A stretch of 64,000 nucleotides of DNA from Paramecium tetraurelia (lineage: Eukaryota > Ciliophora > Oligohymenophorea > Peniculida > Parameciidae): positions 124,001-188,000 of the forward strand of contig NW_001799625.1 of the NCBI RefSeq assembly GCF_000165425.1. Direction: 5' to 3'. The first letter of the stretch is position 1. Each line of letters begins with the position of its first letter. Below are positions 38,109 to 49,302 of the stretch, in pieces. The notes below the pieces were generated by a model. That model was not told where the DNA came from, did not search any database, and was given only the letters and a program-made list of their open reading frames with translations. The position numbers and the translations under genes are program-made.

Positions 38109-39685
38109 ATGAGTAATCGAAATAGGAGTTTGGCAGAAAGAAGAAATTCAAAAAGCAAATGTAAGAATGCGATCTCTCAACGCAAAAACTCAGATAGTGA
38201 AGATTACAATTTCTATTAGGAATTCTAGATATTCTATCCCCAAGCACAGGAGATAAAGTTTACCAAATTTGATTATATGAAGGAATTCTTTAATTTAGGC
38301 ATCACTGAATTTCCCTCTGACAAAGAGATCCATCGTATATAACAGGAAATTCTAACAACTAGTGGTTGGAATTCAAATCTAAAGAAGAATTGGACCCTCA
38401 ACGAAAAGAAAGTGCTCATTTGGCTAGTTGGAAAATTGAGTATAATGCGAAATGAAGACATAAGAGATTTGTCATCGGAGTTGTTTGAAGAGATTTCAAA
38501 AATGATTTGTAGAAGAGATAAAGATTAATGCAAATAGAAGTGGTCTCAAATGTAGAAAATTGCACTTCAATCACAACCCTTTTAACCAGAAGAGGATAAA
38601 ATATTATATGAAATAATTCTAAAATATTAATCAGTTGATATGGGTTAGAAGTGGAGTTAAATTGCTTAAGAATTAAATTAACATTCAATAATATATAGAT
38701 CAAGTAAATAGTGCAGAGAGAGATGGCTTAATCATTTGAATCCCAAGATTTCTAAGTAACATATAAAATTCATTTATATCCAAGGTAACCATGGAATGAT
38801 GAGGAGGACATATGGTTATTGAATCTAGTTAAAGAGTAGGGGAGGAAATGGGCAGAAATATCGAAAATTATGGATGGCAAGAGAAGCGAAAACAATCTAA
38901 AAAATCGATTTAATAGTTTAATTAAAAGGGAAAAGGATTTGCCAGTGATGTATATAGTTTCTCAAAATTATTATAGATAGACTCAGAGTGGATCAGCTAC
39001 TAATTTGGATGATTTATTATCAGGTTGCACTGGACCTGAAATAACTGACTTGTAGAAGTTAGCAATTGATGCATTATTAACCAAGTTAAAATGGAGGAGT
39101 GCTGAGAGCTAGAATAAAAATATACGGAAAAAATCAATAGAACTTATTGACAATGTAGATAATTAAGTAAAGCGACAATCTTAATAGCGAACTTAGATTA
39201 CTGTCCAATACACTATTGGAAATATAGAGTCAGAATCAAATATTATGGATTTAACCCCATGCTTAGTAAATGTGAGTAAAAACATAATTTATTTCTGCAC
39301 TCAAGATCTATTGATTCAGTATTTAGGCCATCATTAATAATAACAGCAATAATTCAAAGATCAATTTGATAAAATTAAGAATGAATTATGTGCCTTTGAT
39401 GTAGGCTTTCAAAATTTCAGATCTACACTCAGTATGATTGAAGAAATAGAAGAGCCTCTGAAAAGTTAATCACACTTTTAACCAAATGATTTGGATGGAT
39501 TCTTCAATTTAGAAACACCAGAAATTATTTCCAAACCAATTTATGTGAATTCCCTTGACATGATAACCAATTCAGCCATCAAATATTTGCAGCGGTGGAA
39601 AACGGAGAGTTAATTCCATGATCAGAGAAGATCAAGCATACCGATTCCAAGATCACTTCCAAATTTGATATAAATTTAATAATGA
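38109..39685 (+). CDS. Myb-domain DNA-binding protein
   Basis: 515 aa with one 29-nt intron ending AAG (38756-38784). Three Myb-type repeats lie between about residues 95 and 280: the first around NEKKVLIWLVGKL, the second with the classic SSKQCRERWLNHLNPKISK, and the third PWNDEEDIWLLNLVKEQGRKWAEISKIM...SENNLKNRFNSLIKRE. The intron sits between repeats two and three and its removal fuses them cleanly. The C-terminal half is polar. It is probably a nuclear transcription factor or chromatin protein. Its TGA overlaps the ATG of the downstream SUN gene in the sequence ATGA. Confidence 0.88.
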
Positions 39686-41158
39686 AAAAGAGTCTGATAT
39701 TATTATTCATTGTACCTTTTATTTTATTCAAATTGGACGATTGTACACAAACATACCATAAAATACTGAGAATTATCAACAATGAAGACAATGGTTCAGA
39801 TCAGCTATCATTTTATGAGCATTTCCTTATCATGATTATTCAAAATATATAGCTCAATTGGATAAATACAATCTCCAATCTTGATAATTGGTTAGATTAA
39901 TTAGGATCTATACCTAAAAATAATTTAATATAAAAACATATACCATCAAGGCACAAAAATTTTGCTTAATTAATTTGGGGGGAGCAATTATTTTATAACT
40001 AAAAGGCAGTGAAACTAAAATAAGTTGACAATATATTGGTTGATTCAGCCGAAGTGTATAGATTTTATCATCAAATTAGATATATGATTACAGAATGCAA
40101 TTAAAAGGATGTGTATTTTGTATGTATGCTTAAAAGAAGAGATTTCTTTAGAAACAATAACATTTATAAATAAAGAGTTGTACTCTTCTACCATTAAGAA
40201 TTTTCAAGTAAATGTTCTAATTTCTACCATTCTAGGTCTATGGAAGTGTAGTTTATCCAACCAAAGAATGGGAACTTTTGGGTAATTTTTATGCTGAAGA
40301 TTCTAATGAATGGTAGATTTTCAATTTAGAGTAACGATTCCTTAGATATTTAAAAATACACATACTAGATTTTCATAGTGCAGAATTCCATTGCACTTTA
40401 ACCCAAATTAGGTTCAGTTTATTGATATTAAATTTAGAGTGTTTGGACAAACTGTTATAGGCGATTTGATTGATTCACACAAGAGGGATCAAAAGGTCAC
40501 TAAACCAGAATCTAAGACTGCAAACTCAACATAAGAGTAATAAGAAATTAATTTAAAAGAGGTTTCAGAAGAGGAGGATCGATCTAAAATTGATACATGT
40601 TCAGTTGTTGATTATTTTTACCACACTTAACCTACTAAAAGAGTTGAAACTTAATATATAAATGTATTGCCTTATGAATCAAGACAATCACTCTTCAAAG
40701 TGACTGCTCAGAACATCCTCATATTGTCTCATAATGTAGAACTATTTAAAAATGAAATCAATCAAATTAAATAACAGGATTTACAACACTTGCAAGAATA
40801 GCAAGAAATCAGAACCTTTTAATAGTAATTGATGACTTCAATTTAAGAATAGAAACAACAAAATATAAAATTGCAAGATGAGTTAGACTTTTTAAATAAG
40901 AAGTTGTCAATCATTCTTTTTATAATATTTATGTTTATTTTACTATTAGGAGTGGCGATTATTTTATTTCTCATGAACTGTTGTAATTAAAATAAAGAAT
41001 AAAAACTTGAATAACCAAGAGCATCTGCTAAAACCCACAGCATAATAGTCAAATCCTATCCTGAATTATTGACTCATCAACTTATTGAAAATGATGCTAC
41101 CAGAAAACATATCTCTTAAGTAAAAACCTCAAATGGGAAAACAAAAAAATCAAATTGA
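39682..41158 (+). CDS. SUCO/Slp1-type SUN-domain membrane protein, with frame break
   Basis: About 473 aa. The N-terminus MKKSLILLFIVPFILF is a signal peptide. The SUN domain follows: YMITEC...VYFVC, then EEISLETITFINKELYSS, VYGSVVYPTKEWELLGNFYAED, LKIHILDFHSAEFHCTLTQIRVFG. A coiled coil leads to a TM helix near residue 395 (IILFIIFMFILLLGVAIILFL) and a basic tail. This order (signal, mid-SUN, C-terminal TM) is that of ER SUCO/Slp1 proteins rather than nuclear-envelope SUN. Introns: 40208-40235 and 40412-40437. The remaining length is 1 mod 3: a one-base surplus near 40122-40132 shifts the frame inside the SUN domain, by true mutation, frameshifting or sequence error. Confidence 0.82.
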
Positions 41159-41198
41159 TTTTAATTTATATAAATATATATGTATAAAGGTATATCAA

Positions 41199-42037
41199 TC
41201 AACCCAATTTAATGTTCAAAAATAATATATAAAATGCAGTGTAGATGCCAAATCTTGCAGCAATTCCATACACCAAAACCGATGAAAATTTAAGTAACTA
41301 GATAAACATCATAGATTTACCTTTCTCGCATAGACCATAGCCATATGCCAAACCACTGATATCACTCCCAATAAAACACAAAATTGCCATTCTACTATTG
41401 GACTTGATATCATCATTACAAGGAATGCAAAATGTAAACCAACAAATAATGCTGCCATCCACCCAGAGGGAAGTGTTTTGATCAGAAAATCTAGAATGCT
41501 TTAATTACTTAATTACTTCTCCAATAATACTCCTCCAATATTCCTAAACCAATAACGAATAATGACATAAATAACACCATGTATGAAGTGTTTGATTCAT
41601 CAAAGTACGATTTGTAAAGTTTCGTGTTTTATGAAGAGAGAAACAATATGGTAAGAGTGAAGAAAGAAATGAATGTTATGATTGTAGACAAAATCAAGAG
41701 TTAAGTATTCTCCTTTTTGAAGATGAATTCACCCTCATTATTTTATTTATTATACCTGCCATGTAAAATTCCAAAACTCTTTTTCCTTGAGCCATAAAAA
41801 AAATGTAAAAGTAAATTACTAGTATTATTAGCATCATGTAAGTTAGTAAACATAAAAGTGCCGAAGTTGTTATGGTAAGGGCTATTTTCATTAACTAAAT
41901 TTCAAACTTATCCACGGAATGCCTATCATTCCCAACATTGTTAATTCCAAGTAAACTTGCTAACAAACTGACAATCCTAAAGGAGGAACATCGTCTACAG
42001 GATTTGTGACTGTTGCTAAATCATAACTAAGGTTCAT
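41199..42037 (-). CDS. Multipass membrane protein of unknown family
   Basis: About 250 aa with six to eight hydrophobic helices. The C-terminal part is clear: ENTQLLILSTIITFISFFTLTILFL, YMVLFMSLFVIGLGILEEYYW, GWMAALFVGLHFAFLVMMI and FCVLLGVISVVWHMAMVYA, joined by introns at 41298-41320 (23 nt) and one of 26 nt near 41500. The N-terminal helix KIALTITTSALLCLLTYMMLIILVIY lies in another frame; I could not find the intron near 41720-41770 that joins them, nor fix the first exon. The start at 42037 is therefore tentative. No catalytic or transport motif is recognised. Confidence 0.6.
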
Positions 42038-42193
42038 TCTTTAACTGTAAAATATATTTTATATTAATGATTTTATTTGATCACAAAATAATCATGATGC
42101 TATTCTTACTTCGTATTAATTTTGTTTTAAACAATGTAGTTAAAAACGAAATCCATTAAATATTTTCTAATACAATTGTAAAAAACAATAAAT

Positions 42194-42495
42194 ATGTCTC
42201 TACATTCCTCATTCGGCTATGATAGTCTTCGCTCAGTCATTTTTGCAAAAGCAATTAAAAAGTGTGAATGTACTAATCAACGTTAATATAATAGAAATTT
42301 AAAATGAGTATTATTCATCAGAAAGTTGTTCTGATGTAAAGAGTAGCATTTCCTCTGATTCAGAAAAGCACATATTTGACAGGTATAATAACATTTAACA
42401 TTATTTCTAGAGAATTTGCCTCTGAATCTGCTGAACCAAAAGTTGTTTTCAATAATCAACAATCTCCTCTCTCTTAGTTTAATACTCAACAATGA
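42194..42495 (+). CDS. Small acidic/Ser-rich protein, 82 aa
   Basis: Two introns (42270-42294, 25 nt; 42383-42410, 28 nt) give 83 codons. The N-terminal segment SFGYDSLRSVIFAKAIKKCE could be a short helix. The middle, SSESCSDVKSSISSDSEK, is a likely phosphorylation-rich region. No homologue recognised. It is divergent from the membrane protein on the left by 156 bp. Confidence 0.6.
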
Positions 42496-43284
42496 ATTTA
42501 TATAAATAAGCAATTATACAAAAATACACAATCAATGACTCTTCTATAATTTTCACTCTTTGTTAATGGATATATACTATGGGATTGCCATATTCCACTA
42601 TATTTGAAACAAAAACAGTGATAAGGTAGCAATTGCGATTCCCTCTAAAATAATTGAATCAAATTCAAAGAGAAATATTAACTAAAAAATGATAAAACAT
42701 TTCTATCCATATTTAATTAAATTAAGTCCTTTTAATAAGATAAATTCTTAATAATTATTATTATATAAATCGTGTATTAAACATTTAGTATAGTTATTAT
42801 TAATTACTAAAAAGGATTCATACAGAAACAAAAAAATAAAATTTATTGTAAATTTATTTCAAATTTAAAAATAATTTATATCAGTTTAACATATAACTAC
42901 TTATAACTAATATAAAATTTAAATTGAATGGGATAATTAATTACATCAAGGGACTCTTAATACTGATTTCGAATTTCACCTTCTTTTGACAATAGGTGAA
43001 TTAGTTTCAAATAAAAATTCCTTATCATGAATGTTTCTCAAAATTTCCCATTCTAATATTTATATAGTATTGAGTTTATTATCATAATTCAAGATATATA
43101 AACTATGAAATCATTGATTTAATTCAGGTTAAAAATCTTAACTGAATAGAAAGTAAAATAAAGAGATAATAATACATTATAATTTTAATTTTAAGTATCA
43201 GAAGGCTATGAAGGGATAATAAAGTTAGAAATACTTTGAAATTTAAGAAATATATTGAATAAATATTTATGAATTAAAGACTCT
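42496..43284. other. 790-bp AT-rich intergenic stretch
   Basis: Between a plus-strand gene and the convergent PRP19 gene. I see only short AT-rich ORFs without motifs and no structured element. Confidence 0.55.
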
Positions 43285-44870
43285 TCAATTACCATAGATG
43301 TTAAGTTGCTTATCTAAACTACAACTGTAAATATTTTTGTTGAATTCAGCAAATCTAAAAATAATAATGTATTAAATTACCTGATAGCAGTCACAGTATC
43401 TCTATGACTTTCAAATTTGAAGAATTCTTATTATTTTTTTATGTCAAATAAATGTATATTCTTATTCTCACCTACAGCTAAGTAGGCTCCTGATGTATCA
43501 TATGAGATACTGCCTAAAGAAAATAGAATCTAATAATACTTATTTTTTATGATTGAAACAAATTTTAGAACAAACCAGGATTTCTTAAATCCCATTAAAA
43601 AACTTGAGTTTCTGAAACTGATGCCAAATTCACTCCATTTTCAGAAAATGCCACTTGATTTATAGATCCCTAATATTATTACATTTTTGATTACTTCTTA
43701 TCCTTCAAATTGAGCAACCAATTATCCTGATGTAATCTTCCAAATTTTAATCTAAGAATTTTCTTATCCAATTGCTAATAACAATCCATCAGGATGAATA
43801 GCAACTGATGTAAACTTGCATTATCCTTCAAAATCAGTAACTTTACTAATTTAGACACCAGATCTTAAGTCATAAAATAACAAAAGTCCTTCAGAAGTCA
43901 CAATAACAGCAATGTAGCCAAGAGGATGAATAGCTAATCCAGTGATATTCTATCCTACTTTCACAGTTTAAGTTATGACTCCCTCATTAGTTTCAGTGTT
44001 AAATTTGTAAATAACTAAATCTCCATCTGAAGTTGATGAAACAAATCTTAAATGCTCATCAATTGTAAAGAATCTGATTGCATTTATTAGTTGATTTTGT
44101 TATTGATTCTAATACAATAAAGCCTCAAAACGATAAAGTGAAATCAAACCTGTTTATCCTCCTACTATCACATAATTAGCTTAAATGTCTAATGATGTAC
44201 CACCTTAAGTTTAAGTGTGTTATTACTTGATTTCATAATTTGATAAAATCTAAAATATTGAATAGGAGTACCTAAGAATTAGGAAATTATTCAAAATATG
44301 ATTATTGCTTTCTCAAAAGTTTTCTCTAGCTTGTTAATTTTAATGCAGTTTATTCTATATCAGCCAAGTAATTTGCTGATAATTTTTCAGGAACATTATT
44401 AGTTTCTACTTCTACTTTATGATTTAATTTATTTTGTAATTGCGCTAATTCTATTCTGGCTAAATCTCTCTCTTTTATTAGTTTTGCTATCACGCGACAT
44501 GCAGCATCATGTTAATAAAGTGCATGAGTTAATTCATGTCTTACTTATTCCAAATGTTATTTCAATTAAAATTACTCCAATAATAATGCGTCCCACTCGT
44601 TTTATAAAAGGGATAGCAATGAAGGTATTGATGTAGCTGTCACTGGTCTTGGCTTTTGAATTTTGGCTACTTTAACCTGAATGTTTGAAATTATATTATT
44701 ACTTCAATTAGGTCTTCTAAATTCAAAGGTCTTCCAGTTATTGGACATGTGCCTGTACTTTCAATATGCTTCTCAATCAATCTTTTTTCATATATATGTC
44801 CACTCACTTTAGAAATTACTGGTGTTTCAATCAACTCACCAGATAGTGCACAAGTTTACCAGGATTACAT
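43285..44870 (-). CDS. PRP19: PRP19 spliceosome-associated U-box E3 ligase
   Basis: 486 aa with five introns (44677-44702, about 22 nt near 44260, about 25 nt near 43680, 43514-43539, 43355-43380); the exon total is 487 codons. The N-terminal U-box reads CALSGELIETPVISKVSGHIYEKRLIEKHI...GTCPITGRPL. The PRP19 central helix follows (IPSLLSLLQNEWDALLLEQFQLKQHL), then a seven-bladed WD40 propeller ending SLDKQLNIYGN. PRP19 is the core of the NineTeen complex and is needed for spliceosome activation and DNA-damage signalling. This gene itself needs five mini-introns removed. It sits 50 bp downstream of eL31. Confidence 0.95.
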
Positions 44871-44920
44871 ATATTAATGATATGAATTTATTTGAATATT
44901 TATTAAACTTATGTGAATCA

Positions 44921-45301
44921 TCATTATTTTGTAATTTCTGTCTTAAGATTGTCAAATGAATCTACTGGAACATATTAGGCAAGAGTGTAATACTTTCCTT
45001 TACCATCATCCTCTTCCTTCTTCTTTCTTTGCAATCTAACCCTAATCCTTCTTGGTAAATTACGAATTCCTCTTGCCCAAATAGCCTCATTTAATTATGG
45101 ATCAACTCTCACATCATCAGTTAACATATTTTTTTAAGCTAAACAATCCCTTCACTTTTTACCAAATCTAACAATGTGACTCACTGCTCTGGGTGCCTTT
45201 CTCTTAAAAGTCTCCTTGTGAACAGCTTTATGAAGATTTATTGTATAGTCTCTGCTTACTTCACCTAAAGGATTAGGCTTTCCCTTTTCTTTCTTTCCCA
45301 T
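44921..45301 (-). CDS. RPL31: 60S ribosomal protein eL31
   Basis: 118 aa with one 24-nt intron (45139-45162) that contains an in-frame TGA, so it must be removed. Landmarks are [25 protein letters not shown] near the N-terminus, then [35 protein letters not shown] and [18 protein letters not shown]. These match eL31, which lies by the polypeptide exit tunnel. Codon use is relatively GC-rich. Confidence 0.97.
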
Positions 45302-45695
45302 TAATTAAAATCTTTAAAATTAATTTTAAAAAGCAAATAATTCTCAAAAATTTTTAGAGAAGAACATTAGGTTGTAAATTTACTTAAGGTTTGATTAAAT
45401 GATCCAGTCTCATGTTTTCTATATCTATTTTAATCATATATTGATTCATTAGAAATACATCCTATTTCATTTAATAAACAAAGCATTTACTAAATTATGT
45501 AAATACATTTTATTAAATTAGGGGATGTTTTTATAATTTAATTAAAATCTCATTAAATCTTTAGTGTTCATATCTCTAACTTGATTGAGGAGTATAAATT
45601 TAGAAAGCATAAAGATCAAGGATTTGTTAGAAGTAATCCTATCCACAATTCGTAAATGATTAGTATAAAGGTGATTTGTTAATAATTAAATAATA

Positions 45696-46228
45696 TCAAA
45701 AGTCATAATTTGAATATTTTAGAGAGGAGAGGGATTAGGGATCTTGAGTACCAATGAATAACTTTTTGACATACTTTAGAACCACTTCTGAGTCACTTAT
45801 CTTTGTAGACTTCAGTATATCCTTTATGATTTAGAAACTGGAGAAATACTCTTTGCAAATGAATCTGGCCTGTTCATTAGAGAAGAGGACCTTCAGATCT
45901 TTGCGAGTGTAGTTCTTTTTGTTGTTAACTTTGCTTATAAACTTTTTTATAGTTATATTCTATCTGGCTAAATCTTTGTAATTATTGACTAAATATAAAA
46001 ATTATAATTACTAAAGTAATTCTTAATAAGGACTCCCATATTTTTTGGGATATTCTTTGCCTCTTGATGACTTTTATTTTATTAATTCTAATTTTGTATG
46101 GAGTCAAGACTAGAATATCCTTTCTCTCTTTCTTATTAATCGCAAACCTCAAATAAACTTTTTTCTTCCAAATTATTTAAAGTAGATGGATTTAATGGAT
46201 CATCAAGCTCGAAAAATAAATATGACAT
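45696..46228 (-). CDS. Unknown 169-aa protein
   Basis: One 23-nt intron (46 kb end of the gene, about 45969-45991) gives 170 codons. The N-terminal 70 residues are acidic and Gln/Asn-rich. The rest is a basic helical domain with NMGVLIKNYFINNYKDLAR, NKKNYTRKDLKVLFSNEQARFICKEYFSS. This pattern of a short helical domain beginning 'knygvlikny' is seen in several ciliate-specific protein families of unknown role, as far as I recall. No catalytic residues stand out. It is divergent from the next gene by 255 bp. Confidence 0.65.
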
Positions 46229-46483
46229 AATTTTAATTATTTATTAATCTTAAAATAGTTTTTAAGTTTAGTATTTTCAAATTAAACGTGTAGTTCCCCA
46301 TTAGATTTTGCGAGTTTTAATCAGATTGGACGAGATGACTAAGTATTGGAAGGAGAGTTAGATAAAGAAATGAATATTTATTATTCATTTTCAAAAGCAA
46401 TTATAAATAAAAGTTTGATTTGGTAACATTGCATCGAATAGTTGATTTTGAAAGTGTTTTTATATAAAAAAAGATATTAATTT

Positions 46484-47261
46484 ATGGTTTACAAAATCAG
46501 AAACAAGTCATTCTTCTGGACCAGAGCTGGATGGAAAAACAACTGGCATCCTAAGAATTTCAATGCCCCAAGACCATCAAGCTCAGAATTCACCATCGGT
46601 ATCAGATGTCGTTATGATCATAATTCATTTTTGAGAGGCAATGAAATAAATTTAATTAATTAGCATACCATTCATACAGAAAGATCTCAAGACACTGCAA
46701 GTAGTACTTCTTTGGCAACAAGGAATTAGAAGAATTATTTTAGATGGGTTTGAGAACATTTTTCATTGTGCCTCACATTGCTGAATGTCAAGTCACTCAA
46801 ATCAAGCATGGTGGTGAAAGAAGAATGGTTGATTAAATCGATAGAGATTTTGAATTAGTATCTTACAATTCTCATCCATATTAATTGTTTACATACACTG
46901 TTTGGAATTAATATTTGGCCAATCAACAAGAAGCTTATGAATAGAGAAAGAATGGTGGCCAGGCTATTGAGGATCAAGTGATCGATCACATTAGGTATGT
47001 ATTTTGAGTACTATTCCGAAGCGAATTGGTGAAAGATGAAAAGGCAAAATTGGGAGCTGGAAAACAATTGAGCATTGAGAAAACAGCTGAGATTGTCATG
47101 AATGTGATGAGACAATTGAGAGCAGCCTAATAGAGACCCCATCTTAATAATAGGTAGAGATTTAGTACTTATAGGGAAGACGTGCTGATGGAGAATTTGA
47201 TGATTTCCTTGAATAGAGAAGACCATTCACAGCTCCAAATAACTAATCAGCTACTCATTGA
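46484..47261 (+). CDS. Conserved-looking basic protein, gene model partly open
   Basis: The N-terminus MVYKIRNKSFFWTRAGWKNN and the middle GLRTFFIVPHIAECQVTQIK...GGERRMVDQIDRDFEL are dense in conserved-type residues. Joining them needs an unusually long intron of 65 nt (46611-46675), far outside the 20-35-nt range elsewhere. A second intron of 27 nt (about 46994-47020) ends AAG. The C-terminal end is uncertain: the frame ending RRPFTAPNNQSATH gives the stop at 47261 but needs another intron that I could not place. No family recognised; a basic, Trp-rich start could suit a ribosomal or mitochondrial protein. Confidence 0.6.
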
Positions 47262-47320
47262 GCTGATTATATTAAAAACAATATATAACAACTTATTAAT
47301 TATATTATTTATGTATTATT

Positions 47321-49241
47321 TCAATATTGTAAAGCTTCCTAAGCATAGAATTTAACATCTCTGTCGTTGTCATCAGTCAATTCATTTATTGCTCTATGTT
47401 ATTATTAAATGAATACTATTTTATTTGATTCAAAGTGCCTTGATGATCAATCTTCTTTGATAATTATTTAGCCACTCTTATACTAACAAATCTAATATTA
47501 GGAACATTGTCCTTCATGCACTTCTAAACAATTGGCCACAACTTATCTTGAATCATAGGTCCATCAGCCACTACACCAATTTATTAGATGGCATATAAGG
47601 CATTCATTCTATACAAGAATCCAGTATCCTTATTTAGAGTCTCCAAACATTTAGACAAAAAACTTCCCAATGCCCAATCGATTTTGTAAGTTTAGATTAA
47701 ATCATTCAATCTGCTCAATCCTATGGTTCTAACCTCAGCTGCCCTATCCTTCAAAAATAACACATAGACTGGTTCTAAATGTTTCAAGAATATGTCTGTA
47801 TTTTTTATGGTTCTAGGTTGATATATCAGAAATACAATGCTAAATGGAAGACAGTCATCATTGTTTCCTTTCTAACTCTCCATTTGGGATCTTCCATGCT
47901 CTTTTTCAAATGAGGAATAAATTGGCCGAGTGCATCAGGTCCAAGAGCTCCAGCAAATATTCCAACGGATTGTGCTGCATTCTTTCTGACATCTTGATTG
48001 TCATCACTCATCAATTCAATCAAATAGGATTGCAGTTTGCTTTAACTAATTTCCTTAGGTAAAATAGTAGCAATCTATCCAATAACTAAACAAGCATTTT
48101 CTAAGTGATTATGAATATATAATGTATACATTTCACTTATGCAAATGCGTCCTTTGCTAATAATTGTAATAAGGGAATAATGAGGTTTAGTTTTTCTGGA
48201 GACACAAACTTGATAAATTTAGCCAAACTTTTCACAGCTATTACTCTGACATCACTTTCAGGATCTTTTAGTAAGTTTGAAAAGATCTAAATTAATGAGG
48301 AGTCTGCAATCTCTTTACCCACTGCTTCAGCTAACTAGATGTTTAAGACTTATCAAATACCTCTGCAAATATCTTTGACAAAGCCAATCTGACTCTCCAT
48401 GATTTGTCTTCTGCTGAAGATATGATCAATGGTAAGATATTGGTCTTGTTTTCATTGATGTTTAGAATCTTAGCAATGTTCATTATGCTTTCCATACACA
48501 ATAATCTAACTTAATCCTATTCATCTTAACATAATTGTTTCAAAACAGCTATCAGAACTTCTATCACATGATTTTTATCCATGTATTATGCTATTTCACC
48601 TATTTTAGTGGCTACTGCTCTTCTAACCATTGGAGTTTCTTCGCTGCATAATTCGGTGAATTTCCTTAGATTTTAAATTCACATAAAATACTATCTGAGC
48701 TTTTCTTTCTAATTTCCTGATCTAGAATACATGGGACACATTAAACTGACGGCAGAGACTCTACAGGTAAAATTGGCCTCATTTGAAGCTAGTTTTAAAA
48801 TCTAATAATTCTGAATAAGTCTTACCATGGGGACAATTGTGTTGGCAATTTCATTGTCTTATAAAAAATTACATACAATTGCGATTGATTTGACAGCTTA
48901 TTCTCGTACCACAGTCTCATCAAATCCTGCCAATTGTTCCAAAATTGGCAACAAGCATATCGATTATTATGGAATGATTTAACTAAATTAGCCTATTTAA
49001 ATACGCAATATAGCCTAATTCTTCTGCCATTGCAAATAAGACTTCATCATCTTCTTTCTTCATCAATGCTACAGAATGATAATCAAATATTACTTTCAAA
49101 ATATGGCAAAAGAACAGACCTTATTTTATCGGTTCCTAATAGTGTTGCGATAATTCTAGCTCTGTGCATAGCATTGACTTTCAGATAAACTTCCTCATTT
49201 TCCATATCCTCCTTGAAAACATCTATTGGATTATCACCCAT
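47321..49241 (-). CDS. PPP2R1A: PP2A scaffold subunit A (HEAT-repeat protein)
   Basis: About 630 aa of tandem HEAT repeats, the known length for the 15-repeat PP2A/PR65 scaffold. It starts MGDNPIDVFKEDMENEEVYLKVNAMHRARIIATLLG, matching the 'E..V.LR..A...L..IA..LG' opening of PR65. Internal repeats such as ELMSDDNQDVRKNAAQSVGIFAGALG and DPKWRVRKETMMTVFHLA carry the typical VR/VRK helix-2 motifs. The scaffold holds catalytic and regulatory subunits of protein phosphatase 2A. Total length is 1 mod 3, so at least one mini-intron remains that I did not place. It is convergent with the neighbour ending at 47261. Confidence 0.9.
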
Positions 49242-49302
49242 ATTTGATTGATTTAAATCTTTAATTATATATAATATATTATATATTTTTTACGATATAG
49301 AT

